Shown one piece after another: positions 1 through 7,158 of a stretch of 11,907 nucleotides of DNA; positions within the stretch are counted from its first letter, which is position 1, and each line of letters begins with the position of its first letter. This DNA is from Lachnospiraceae bacterium (GTDB lineage: Bacteria; Bacillota; Clostridia; Lachnospirales; Lachnospiraceae): positions 1,623 to 13,529 of the forward strand of contig DMLD01000016.1 in the NCBI GenBank assembly GCA_003453515.1, written 5' to 3'. The notes beneath the pieces were generated by a model. The model made no database searches, was not told the origin of the DNA, and saw nothing but the letters and a program-made list of their open reading frames with translations. Both the position numbers and the translations under genes were made by a program.

Positions 1-675
1 ATTATACTGATCGGTTCCGGTCTCAAAAACAGAGTAATCGTACTTCAGCCCCCACTGACCAAATATTGTTTTAAGCTTATCAACTATATTATTACTGATA
101 AAATTGGTAGTATCATTACCGCTTGCAACCGAATACTGTTTATCAGTAAATCGAATATTTTTCATGAAATCATCCGATGCGTACTCCTCACGGAGTCTCA
201 TCATCATGGTCGCGCTGAGATCAGCCTGAGAAAACGGAAGTCCCGACTCCTCATCTCCGGCATAATAACTCATCTCCTGCATTGCCTTGTCAGGAACAAC
301 TTCAAGTATAACAAACGGATTATTCTTGGTTCCCTTGGCACCGTTAGTTGCGGGAATTACAGGAAGATCACTTGTAGAATTAGTAGATTTATAATCATTG
401 GGATTCCATGAATTATAAGAATAATCAGGTGTTTTACCCTGAACATTTGAGCCTTCATCAGTCAGTATGATATCAGCGTTGTTGGCAGCTGATCCCCTGA
501 CCCCGACTGTATGAGCCGCTCTTCTGGCTTCATCGACATAACTGTATGTGGATCCGGCATCCTTATTCTTCGCACCGAACACATCCATGCTGAACATCAC
601 AAAGAAGCCTGATGTAAAGAATACAGTCAGTGCAAGAAACAAAGCTACAAACCTTTTTGAATTTGATCGACTCAT
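1..675 (-). CDS. Large secreted protein of the pilus cluster, N-terminal 225 residues (cut by window edge)
   Basis: The reading frame is open from an ATG at 675 to the window edge, so the C-terminus is missing. The start is fixed by an AAGGAGGAG ribosome binding site eight bases upstream. Residues 1-35 form a signal peptide or membrane anchor: basic start MSRSNSKRF, hydrophobic core about 9-28, possible cleavage near VFG-A. The region after it is polar and rich in Asn, Asp, Ser and Thr. Residues about 117-128 read NNPFVILEVVPD; from memory, similar PF-x-ILE-x-VP strands occur near the N-terminus of very large secreted proteins of Clostridia, but no function is known to me. It lies 82 bp downstream of the last pseudopilin gene in the same direction, so it is probably the next cistron of the pilus operon. 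A cell-surface or pilus-associated role is inferred from context only. Confidence 0.8.
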   Translation of the reverse strand, partial: MSRSNSKRFVALFLALTVFFTSGFFVMFSMDVFGAKNKDAGSTYSYVDEARRAAHTVGVRGSAANNADIILTDEGSNVQGKTPDYSYNSWNPNDYKSTNSTSDLPVIPATNGAKGTKNNPFVILEVVPDKAMQEMSYYAGDEESGLPFSQADLSATMMMRLREEYASDDFMKNIRFTDKQYSVASGNDTTNFISNNIVDKLKTIFGQWGLKYDYSVFETGTDQYN

Positions 676-757
676 GTGAATCTCCTCCTTAGATCATAAT
701 CCCAGTTAATGCTACAATCCCTGATATACACGCTTTCCTGTTGTCAATTCTCATAGG

Positions 758-1663
758 TCATTGATTTCTCATATATACTTCTTTTACGCTTGTGAACTTG
801 GCATCACCTGTTTCGTTCTCAAGGTCGATGGAGATGACCACGTACTTTGCTCCCACCTTTATGGCAAATGGTGTCGCTGTGGGATCCGCGCTGGATAGCG
901 GAGCGAGAGTTGCCGCAGGATCCGGTGTCGGAGCAGTCGTCGCTGCAGGATTCGGAGTCGCAGGTGCTGCCGTTGAGGTTATATCAGTATTATCATCCGA
1001 TGTAACCGTGGTATAGTCCAGCGCCAATGCTGCAAAGTTTATCGCACCGGTATCTGTTATATAAGCCGAAGCATCTGCGTAATGTCTTTTACAATAACAG
1101 ATCACATATCTCTCATCACTGCCCGTGGGCGAAGCACCGGGCGAAGCCGCAGGGGTGGCACTTCCCGCAGGCGCAACAGAAGCCGCAGGAGTGACCGATG
1201 CCGCAGGATCTGCTGTTGCCAACTGATATCTGTTATCCTTTACATCACACTCAAAACTCTTGACATCTTTTATAAATACCAATCCTCTGTCATCAGTACC
1301 GGATAGAGGTGTCTCCTCTCTTCGCCAGTAATGATCCACATCAAGTCCGACAGTCGAACCGTCATTAGCTTTTATACGCTTCGCAACGATCAACGCTTTT
1401 TTCACATCATCCCAATACGCATCCGAGCCCTCCTGAAGATGCGTAGTCATATGCTGTACGCCGTCCTTGACCTGGTTTTGCAGCTCGACAGAGTTGCTTG
1501 TACGACGCATGCTGTTGGTTGAATAGGATATCAAAAGTATGACCGAAGACATCACTATACCGACTATGGCGATAGCGATTATCATCTCGATCAGAGAAAA
1601 CCCGGCTTTAGCCGAACTCTTTTGATCACAGAGCTTAAACCTTACACTCTTCTTTCCAACCAT
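758..1663 (-). CDS. Type IV pilus minor pilin / pseudopilin with two Pro-Ala-Thr linkers
   Basis: A 301-residue prepilin. The prepilin peptidase site is AKAG|FSLIE: Gly21 ends a basic 21-residue leader, and Glu26 is the conserved Glu5 of the mature protein. The hydrophobic assembly helix covers about 22-45 and continues into an amphipathic helix (residues 50-75), as in PilE/PulG-type subunits. The globular part is interrupted by two low-complexity stretches of Ala, Pro, Thr, Ser and Asp, at about 149-183 and 230-265. They sit between beta-strand-like pieces such as ERYVICYC and KYVVISIDL, so they look like flexible loops added to a normal pseudopilin fold. The start is the ATG at 1663 with AAAAGGAG six bases upstream. 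It probably joins the minor-pilin complex with the three other pilin-like proteins upstream; PilW-like (T4P) or GspJ-like (T2SS) is possible, but the subtype is not certain. Confidence 0.88.
   Translation of the reverse strand: MVGKKSVRFKLCDQKSSAKAGFSLIEMIIAIAIVGIVMSSVILLISYSTNSMRRTSNSVELQNQVKDGVQHMTTHLQEGSDAYWDDVKKALIVAKRIKANDGSTVGLDVDHYWRREETPLSGTDDRGLVFIKDVKSFECDVKDNRYQLATADPAASVTPAASVAPAGSATPAASPGASPTGSDERYVICYCKRHYADASAYITDTGAINFAALALDYTTVTSDDNTDITSTAAPATPNPAATTAPTPDPAATLAPLSSADPTATPFAIKVGAKYVVISIDLENETGDAKFTSVKEVYMRNQ
869..976 (-). repeat. Low-complexity Pro/Ala/Thr coding repeat (linker 2)
   Basis: This codes for residues 230-265 of the 301-aa pseudopilin. Imperfect repeats of Asp-Pro-Ala-Ala-Thr and Ala-Pro units correspond at DNA level to repeated GCAGGAT-C/T-CGG-type blocks on the plus strand. 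Degenerate repeats of this kind are open to slippage or recombination. The same style of linker occurs at other places in the cluster. Confidence 0.6.
1115..1219 (-). repeat. Low-complexity Pro/Ala/Ser coding repeat (linker 1)
   Basis: This codes for residues 149-183 of the 301-aa pseudopilin. The unit is about five residues long (Ala-Ala-Ser-Val-Thr-Pro, Ala-Gly-Ser-Ala-Thr-Pro and similar). On the plus strand it shows as recurrent GCCGCAGG blocks. The linker lacks charged residues apart from one Asp near its start and the flanking Asp/Glu, consistent with an extended, possibly glycosylated loop; glycosylation is an inference. Confidence 0.6.
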
Positions 1664-1703
1664 AACCTTCTCCTTTTATCAAACAGACAACTGATTCTGA
1701 GTC

Positions 1704-1721
1704 TTCTCTATATATAGAGAA
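1704..1721. repeat. 18-bp perfect AT-rich palindrome between two pseudopilin genes
   Basis: TTCTCTATATATAGAGAA is a perfect inverted repeat, 9 bp on each side. It lies in the 110-bp gap between the 203-aa and 301-aa pseudopilin genes, about 40 bp upstream of the latter's start. As RNA it forms a hairpin without a following U-tract, so it is not an intrinsic terminator. It could be an operator, an mRNA processing or stability hairpin, or chance in an AT-rich gap. A weak leftward promoter-like pair lies just upstream (TTGCTG at 1753-1758, TACAAT at 1731-1736, 16-bp spacer). Confidence 0.5.
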
Positions 1722-1773
1722 ATATATCAGATTGTACTGACCGGTTCTTTATCAGCAATGACCACAATTAGCA

Positions 1774-2385
1774 TCACTGCTGCTCCATATAGTGAAGTCC
1801 CGTATCCTTAGCCATATATACCTTATAATCAAGCCTGTCCCCGTTAAGCACTTCAAAGTACTTCGGAACGAGATAATTAGTTCCTGATGAATCGGTCACA
1901 TCCTGATACGCACCATCCTTTTTTCTTATGGTGATCGGATATGAGTCCACATCCGTTCCGAGTACCTTGGTGCCGTTTTTATCAATTATATTGATGGTAA
2001 GCGTTCCGTAACCTATCTTGGTATCGCCGCTCGGGTCAGACGGCACGGTAAAGTCCGTATCCTCGGAGTAGTGCACATAGAACCCGTCAGCCGTCTTGTA
2101 TATGTGCATATAGTACGGACCGCTGTGCGACTCTGCCATGGATTTGAGGTCTGTCAAACTGTCGTTGAGACCGCTTGCAAGTCCTCTTGTATCAGCACTT
2201 CTGAGAAGTCCCACACTCAGTGCGATCACTCCGATAAAAATAGCCATGATTGCAATGGTGATGATAAGCTCGATAAGCGAAAATCCCGATCTGCTCTTGT
2301 GTGCACGACTTTGCTGCGAGTGAAATATCTTACTCTCCGGTACACCGCTTTTTATTAAAGCAGGGCAAAACCACATATTATTCAA
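1774..2385 (-). CDS. GspH/FimT-like type IV pseudopilin with TTG start and long leader
   Basis: A 203-residue prepilin. The cleavage motif is SRSG|FSLIE with Gly34, and the conserved Glu5 is residue 39. The assembly helix is about 35-60. The mature protein (169 residues) has a short helix, then alternating strands (YYMHIYK, GFYVHYSE, TLTINIID, YPITIRK, LDYKVYMA). This size and pattern fit GspH/FimT-type minor pseudopilins. The start is taken as TTG at 2385 because GGAAG lies seven bases upstream. The first ATG, at 2376, would be 16 bases from that site, and an in-frame stop lies upstream at 2407-2409. The 34-residue leader is much longer than the 6-10 residues usual in type IVa pilins and includes a Cys and several basic residues. 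The gene sits 47 bp downstream of the giant PilX-like gene. Confidence 0.87.
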   Translation of the reverse strand: MNNMWFCPALIKSGVPESKIFHSQQSRAHKSRSGFSLIELIITIAIMAIFIGVIALSVGLLRSADTRGLASGLNDSLTDLKSMAESHSGPYYMHIYKTADGFYVHYSEDTDFTVPSDPSGDTKIGYGTLTINIIDKNGTKVLGTDVDSYPITIRKKDGAYQDVTDSSGTNYLVPKYFEVLNGDRLDYKVYMAKDTGLHYMEQQ

Positions 2386-2400
2386 GCTATCACTTCCTTT
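2386..2400 (-). promoter_or_regulatory. Ribosome binding site that decides a TTG start
   Basis: Read on the minus strand: AAAGGAAG, then TGATAGC, then TTG. The seven-base spacing favours TTG at 2385 over ATG at 2376. A near-identical AAAGGAAGTGATA block precedes the 430-aa pilin-like gene start at 6374, so the cluster reuses this signal. Confidence 0.65.
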
Positions 2401-2432
2401 CTCTGACTATACTTATCTTTCATAATAGATTA

Positions 2433-5057
2433 TCAAAGAGTGTTCTTCTCCCAGTTCAGATATCTGAAGCACTCACCAATATCAGTTGAATTATGAGTCT
2501 CCGGATCGGTAATACTGCTGAATACGTCATGAAGATTACCCGATGAAAGTGCATATGAAAGTACATTCTTCACCATAGCCGGATCCGATGTCATATTCAC
2601 TCCGTTTCCGGTGATAACACTTCCGGTTGCTATGATAAGACCGGTGAAGTTCGCATTGACCTTCACATCCCCTTCGGCTACGATCACTCCCTGACACGCC
2701 GTATCAACTGTTACAGAACCCCTGTTCAGCAAGAGGAGTCTGTTGTTCGTATTCAAGCTGCAGGAGCTTGTAGCGAGATCTCCCGACGTGCTCTTTGAGT
2801 AAACCTTCACAACCGTCGAATCCTCAAGGAGCGAAGCCTCTGACAGATCGGGTATCTTGTCGGGATAAATCATTCCGTTCTTTACAAGCGGCGCTGCAGT
2901 GCTGCAGTCAAGTCTCATGGTATCCGCCATCCCTGTGGTGAGACTTCTCTGAAGCGATACATAGTTCTTCCCTATCTTCTGCCCCTCGGTGAGAAGTGTC
3001 TCGGACGGATTTCCCAAGTTATCAAAGTATGTCTGTGACTGGAAGCCCGCTCCCACATCCGCGTTGTAATTGTTGATGATATTGCCGGCTATGAGGTAAA
3101 GGGCAGGCGATATTTGCAATCCGCCTCCGTCCACAGATGATATATAACTTGCCGAACGATCCTTCAGATCGTTCATGGTCATATCAGCGGGTATATCATC
3201 ATCCTCAGAATCAGCATCGTCTCCCGTCGTAGTATCCTGAACCTGGGTATTTCCAAGATAAAAATCCTTGAAGTACTCATTTGCTTCAAACTGGTTTTTG
3301 AAATTCAAAAACAGATATACATATCCGTCCTGTGAGTAGTTTCCCGTTACCGGTTGAACCGCATCCAAATGTTTCCATAACGTCTCATTATTCTTCATCT
3401 CCTCAACATCAACCAGGGACGATGCCACAGCATAGTCAGATGTACCATCACCTGCCTCCGTGGATGAAACCGGATTATGGTGAACCGTTACATATCTTTC
3501 CGGAACCAGATAAGCAACCTGATTACTTCTGACAGCCAGAGACTCACCCATCATGATATCGGGCGATCCGGTATCTAACCCATCAACTGCGCCGGTACTG
3601 CTCTTACGCGAGACAAATGACCTTCCGGCAAGTATCAGTCGCTTCAACCCCGTATCAGAACTCATATCGGTGAGCAGTGAAGTCGAATAACCGTTGATAA
3701 GTATGGCCGAGCTGTAGTCAGCCTTGCCCTTATCCGTTCCTGCCACGGAATTGTTCTCGTTATAGCTGTATCCGATATACCTTCCGCCAAGAGTAACCGT
3801 AGTTGCAGAATCCCGTATATCAAGGTCATTCTCAACATATGTGTTTGCCTTTACCGACAGATGTGTCCCTGCGGCAGGATCCGTCCCTAGCCCGGCAGCA
3901 CTGGGCTTGAGAACTATATTTTTTACATATATGTCTCCCTCCACAGTATCAGATGCAACTACCGAAGGTGTTGCACTCGGATCTGAAGGTGTTATCGTTG
4001 TTCCCGCAAGAGGATTCTTGGCGCCGTAGAATTCAGCGTTAGAGCCTGTCTCGGCACAGATATCACCGCGGCTTACCAGCTTCTCACTGTTAAAATGCGC
4101 CTTGGCAGCCGGCGCTATCCAAACTCCGACTTTATCCTTGGTGGTATCGGTCATATTGCCGACATCCTGATTGCCACCTGCATATATATTGCCATCAAAA
4201 TTGGTTGTATTTCCATTATCAACCTTAAGGTTTCCATCCGATATTGAGAGATAGTCACTTGCCGCATCCAAAGTATCATCTCCGTCGAATTTATAATCCG
4301 GAGCGGTCAGCTGTATGCTCGTTTTGATGATGGAACGATATCCTGCTTCATCCGTATAATCAATGTTTAGATTTTCAATAGTTAAAAAATATCCCTTTGT
4401 AGGAGATTTATATACAGCATACTCGATTTTCCCGTTGCTTGCAGGAGGTTCCGTAGCGGAAGGATCACTTGGATCAGGTGTGGAAGTAACCACAAGAGAG
4501 CTTTGCTTGATAGCCTCCGGAACCTGTGTCAAACAACGTAAATTGTCAAGTTCAAACTGCTTTCTCTCTATCTCTATCGAATCGCCGACTTTATTTGCAG
4601 TCGACTCATCTATGTTAGGCCACGGATGAGTAATCCCATTCTCTACACTCTTTCCCTCCAGCTGATCTATGATCCCACATATATATAACTTAGCGAACTT
4701 ATCTTTCAGAGATACCGTGTGCGTAGTCGTCGGAATACCTCCCGAAGGATCAGGCGTAGCCAAAGGATCAGCGGCCTCTTCGGTCTTCACTTCATAGTTT
4801 TCGACAACCTGCTGATATGCCGCCTTTCCGGCATTACCTGCATATTCAAGGACTCCGGCTCTCACCTCAGCGAGTATCCCCTCGGTATCATACAGGTTCT
4901 CATTGGTATTTCTATCCTTGTATACTGACACAATATACTTGGTCGATGCAGAGAGAATGACCACGCCGATGGCTATCAAAAATGCAGTCGCGATCACGAC
5001 AGTGACCAGAGTCGCACCCTCTCGACCCGTCTTCAGTTTTTTTAAAAACTTTCTCAT
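2433..5057 (-). CDS. Giant PilX-like minor pilin with a large beta-rich ectodomain
   Basis: An 874-residue protein with one N-terminal membrane helix (about 15-38) after a basic start. The junction GREG|ATLVTVV resembles a prepilin cleavage site with Gly14, but Glu5 is replaced by Thr19, as tolerated in some tip-type subunits. The N-terminal region resembles PilX-like proteins of T4P clusters. The rest is extracellular: low-complexity ATPDPS-type linkers at about 96-112, 190-209 and 352-371; strand-rich, Asn/Gly/Asp-rich stretches at 270-430; a segment near 500-520 reading MMGESLAVRSNQVAYLVPE; an acidic patch at 612-625; and a final repetitive block (775-820) of short strands (GSVTV, GVIVAEGDVKV, GLIIATGSV) that looks like a bactofilin or beta-helix stack. 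Seven cysteines are spread over the ectodomain. The start ATG has AAGGAG seven bases upstream. Probable role: pilus tip, initiation or adhesion. Confidence 0.85.
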   Translation of the reverse strand: MRKFLKKLKTGREGATLVTVVIATAFLIAIGVVILSASTKYIVSVYKDRNTNENLYDTEGILAEVRAGVLEYAGNAGKAAYQQVVENYEVKTEEAADPLATPDPSGGIPTTTHTVSLKDKFAKLYICGIIDQLEGKSVENGITHPWPNIDESTANKVGDSIEIERKQFELDNLRCLTQVPEAIKQSSLVVTSTPDPSDPSATEPPASNGKIEYAVYKSPTKGYFLTIENLNIDYTDEAGYRSIIKTSIQLTAPDYKFDGDDTLDAASDYLSISDGNLKVDNGNTTNFDGNIYAGGNQDVGNMTDTTKDKVGVWIAPAAKAHFNSEKLVSRGDICAETGSNAEFYGAKNPLAGTTITPSDPSATPSVVASDTVEGDIYVKNIVLKPSAAGLGTDPAAGTHLSVKANTYVENDLDIRDSATTVTLGGRYIGYSYNENNSVAGTDKGKADYSSAILINGYSTSLLTDMSSDTGLKRLILAGRSFVSRKSSTGAVDGLDTGSPDIMMGESLAVRSNQVAYLVPERYVTVHHNPVSSTEAGDGTSDYAVASSLVDVEEMKNNETLWKHLDAVQPVTGNYSQDGYVYLFLNFKNQFEANEYFKDFYLGNTQVQDTTTGDDADSEDDDIPADMTMNDLKDRSASYISSVDGGGLQISPALYLIAGNIINNYNADVGAGFQSQTYFDNLGNPSETLLTEGQKIGKNYVSLQRSLTTGMADTMRLDCSTAAPLVKNGMIYPDKIPDLSEASLLEDSTVVKVYSKSTSGDLATSSCSLNTNNRLLLLNRGSVTVDTACQGVIVAEGDVKVNANFTGLIIATGSVITGNGVNMTSDPAMVKNVLSYALSSGNLHDVFSSITDPETHNSTDIGECFRYLNWEKNTL

Positions 5058-5081
5058 GGTCCTTCTCCTTTTTGTATTATA

Positions 5082-6374
5082 CTATATGGATTTCGATGTC
5101 TCTATCGTAGCCCTAAGCGTTCCGGGGTTATCATAATCAGTAAATGTGTCCTTATCATATATCCTGATCGTGATCTTCGCTATACGTTTATCATAAGTCT
5201 GTTTGACAAGACTTGGAGCACTGTCACCAAACTGATTGATATTTGCATCGTAATTAAACGCATCCGGAAGAAACACTCCGGTATTACAATAAAATCTCAC
5301 TCTGTTATTGTCATAGGTCTCAGCTCCACCGGTACTGTTCTTAAAAGTGATCCTGTATTTGTGTGATGAGTCCTCAGTCACTCCATCAACCTTTTGCTTG
5401 ATAAACGAAACAGATATCTTCTCCTCCGTATCCACGGAAGCATCCCACGGCACACCTGAAAAATTAAGCCATGCCTCCTCTTCCTCAGCCGCAGGCGGCG
5501 AGATAACCACCTGTGTATTCGTAGCCGGATCCTTGTAGTTGTAGCACGACCATATCGGTCTGAAAAGGAAGTAGATATTTTTCAGCTTATCCTTCGCTAT
5601 CTGTGTGTTCTCAAGCGGTACTTCTGATCTTGCAAGCTCAGCTCCGGTATTCGGATATATGTATCTGAACTTAGCCTGGATCACATACGTATCGTCAGTC
5701 CCCGGTTTATCAACAACGTTCAGGACAAATACTCTCTTGGAATTCTTTTGGATATCCATCATGCTTGTTTCCGACGGAGCCGTTGTGTTTGGCGAGCTGC
5801 CGTTCAACTGATAGAACAGATCGCTCATACCTATGTCAAATACATCATTTCTCTCGGATATAACTACGCTCGAATCCGAGTACAGCTCAGAAAAATGCGG
5901 TGTCTTGTACTTATTGTACTGAGCGGCTATCGGCGTTGCCGAGGGAGCCGGAGTTGCCTCCTTGATGTAGACGGGGTCGTTGTAGTCGATGTCCACCACT
6001 GCCTTGTACTGATTATCATTGACCGTGATGTCACGACTCATACGGCTTATACCGTCCCACTTTGGCAAAAGCGCACCGTTGGAATCCTTTGCCTGTGTTG
6101 CAATATTCGACACGGTCCACACGGGATTGCCCTCCGCGTCAAGCGTGGTCCCGAGACTTCCCTCGATCGAGGAAAAATCGACCATCGAGTCTATCTCCTC
6201 GACTATCGACTGTGCAGCCATGTCTGCCGACTGCTCATGACGACCGTTTGCCGAATGTATGGCAGAATTCGTGAAGTAGAGAAGGATAGGCATGGAAAGC
6301 ACTGCGAGTATAGCCACCGCAACGATGACCTCGATCAGTGAAAAACCCTCTCTAGCTCTCACATTTTTCTCCAT
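5082..6374 (-). CDS. Large type IV pilin-like protein (prepilin-type N-terminus)
   Basis: A 430-residue prepilin with a textbook N-terminus: MEKNVRAREG|FSLIEVIVAVAIL. The leader has ten residues ending at Gly10, Glu15 is the mature Glu5, and the assembly helix is about 11-35. Helical residues 36-62 follow, then a globular domain several times larger than that of an ordinary pilin. A short linker, EATPAPSATPIAAQ (139-152), splits it, and an acidic EEEE run occurs at 297-300. The domain has only two cysteines (277 and 363), which could form a disulphide. The N-terminus resembles PilV/GspI-type minor pilins, but the length is unusual. The ATG at 6374 follows GGAAG by nine bases. It lies 25 bp after pilO and 24 bp before the PilX-like gene, so the three are surely co-transcribed. 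Its role is probably a minor pilin in the tip or initiation complex. Confidence 0.87.
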   Translation of the reverse strand: MEKNVRAREGFSLIEVIVAVAILAVLSMPILLYFTNSAIHSANGRHEQSADMAAQSIVEEIDSMVDFSSIEGSLGTTLDAEGNPVWTVSNIATQAKDSNGALLPKWDGISRMSRDITVNDNQYKAVVDIDYNDPVYIKEATPAPSATPIAAQYNKYKTPHFSELYSDSSVVISERNDVFDIGMSDLFYQLNGSSPNTTAPSETSMMDIQKNSKRVFVLNVVDKPGTDDTYVIQAKFRYIYPNTGAELARSEVPLENTQIAKDKLKNIYFLFRPIWSCYNYKDPATNTQVVISPPAAEEEEAWLNFSGVPWDASVDTEEKISVSFIKQKVDGVTEDSSHKYRITFKNSTGGAETYDNNRVRFYCNTGVFLPDAFNYDANINQFGDSAPSLVKQTYDKRIAKITIRIYDKDTFTDYDNPGTLRATIETSKSI

Positions 6375-6399
6375 CCCGTATCACTTCCTTTCTATATTG

Positions 6400-7158
6400 T
6401 CACTCCTGATATGTCCTCTTGCTGCTGTTGGACTTCTTCACGCCCGAACCGAATACATCATCAGATCCGATGACGATACCCGATGTATCAGGCTCAACAT
6501 ATGCGATTCCATTACCGTTCATCGAGTAGAAGTTCACGGCGATAGTACCGCTGAGCTTGCCCGAACCGCTGTCAAACGAAAGCGCTATATTTCCGACTGA
6601 CATATGCTCCGAATTCTCGGATATCCAGTCGAGCGCATCCATAACCTCGCTCTTGGATCCGAGCACAGCCATATTGTACGAAGCGTACTTACCGATGATC
6701 TCGTTGATCGGCACCTTGGTCTCCGGAGAGATCTCAGCCGAAGCCCCCGCTCCGGTAGCAGCCTCCATGTTCTCACTCATCACGGCAGCATCCTCGGCAA
6801 CGAGCGCACCGCCCTGCATAAAGGTCATATCCTTGCCCGGCTGTATCGATGTCACTCTCATGCCGGTGTCGACCATCATACGATATATATTGTATATCGC
6901 CTTCTGCTCGGTCATCCTTGAGGGATACTCCGCAAAATACATATCCATCTCCGCCTCGTGCTGATCAGCCACAGGACGCAATACCTGTATCTGAGCCTGC
7001 AGTCCTGTCAGGCGGTTCACCTCTGTCTGAAGCTTTCTTGTCTGATTCTCGAGTGTAAGTATCTCCTCGGAATTCGGCTGGTATACAAGGAAAAATACAA
7101 GCACGCACGCCAGCACTCCTGCCAGGATCAGTAAAGCCTTTTTCGCTGTATCACTCAT
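6400..7158 (-). CDS. pilO: PilO-like type IV pilus alignment protein
   Basis: A 252-residue bitopic membrane protein. A short cytoplasmic start (MSDTAKK) is followed by one membrane helix (about 8-26) and a coiled coil (about 31-65, rich in Glu, Gln and Leu). The outer domain begins near 80 with MTEQKAIYNIYRMM and continues with two alpha/beta repeats, matching the order of PilO: helix, coiled coil, ferredoxin-like fold. An Ala/Met/Glu-rich stretch at 119-150 separates the two halves. PilO pairs with PilN to form the inner-membrane alignment complex of T4P machines. Its start overlaps the stop of the upstream gene as TAATG, with AAGGGGGTGA just inside that gene, so translation is coupled and stoichiometry with the PilM-PilN fusion is likely. 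Sequence identity to classical PilO is weak; the call rests on architecture plus position. Confidence 0.78.
   Translation of the reverse strand: MSDTAKKALLILAGVLACVLVFFLVYQPNSEEILTLENQTRKLQTEVNRLTGLQAQIQVLRPVADQHEAEMDMYFAEYPSRMTEQKAIYNIYRMMVDTGMRVTSIQPGKDMTFMQGGALVAEDAAVMSENMEAATGAGASAEISPETKVPINEIIGKYASYNMAVLGSKSEVMDALDWISENSEHMSVGNIALSFDSGSGKLSGTIAVNFYSMNGNGIAYVEPDTSGIVIGSDDVFGSGVKKSNSSKRTYQE

Noticed and set aside
719..747. Perfect TTGACA (minus strand, 747-742) upstream of the secreted-protein gene
   Set aside because: No acceptable -10 at 15-19 bp; the nearest TATATC is only 13 bp away and the hexamer at 17 bp is TCAGGG. Probably not a promoter.
869..1219. CRISPR-like or tandem-repeat array
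   Set aside because: The repeats are in frame, imperfect, 15 bp or less, and code for Pro/Ala/Thr linkers; there are no unique spacers of constant length.
5748..6341. 197-codon open frame on the plus strand
   Set aside because: It lies fully antisense inside the 430-aa pilin-like gene, its product is rich in Cys, His and Arg with no recognisable domain, and the opposite strand carries a clear prepilin signature.
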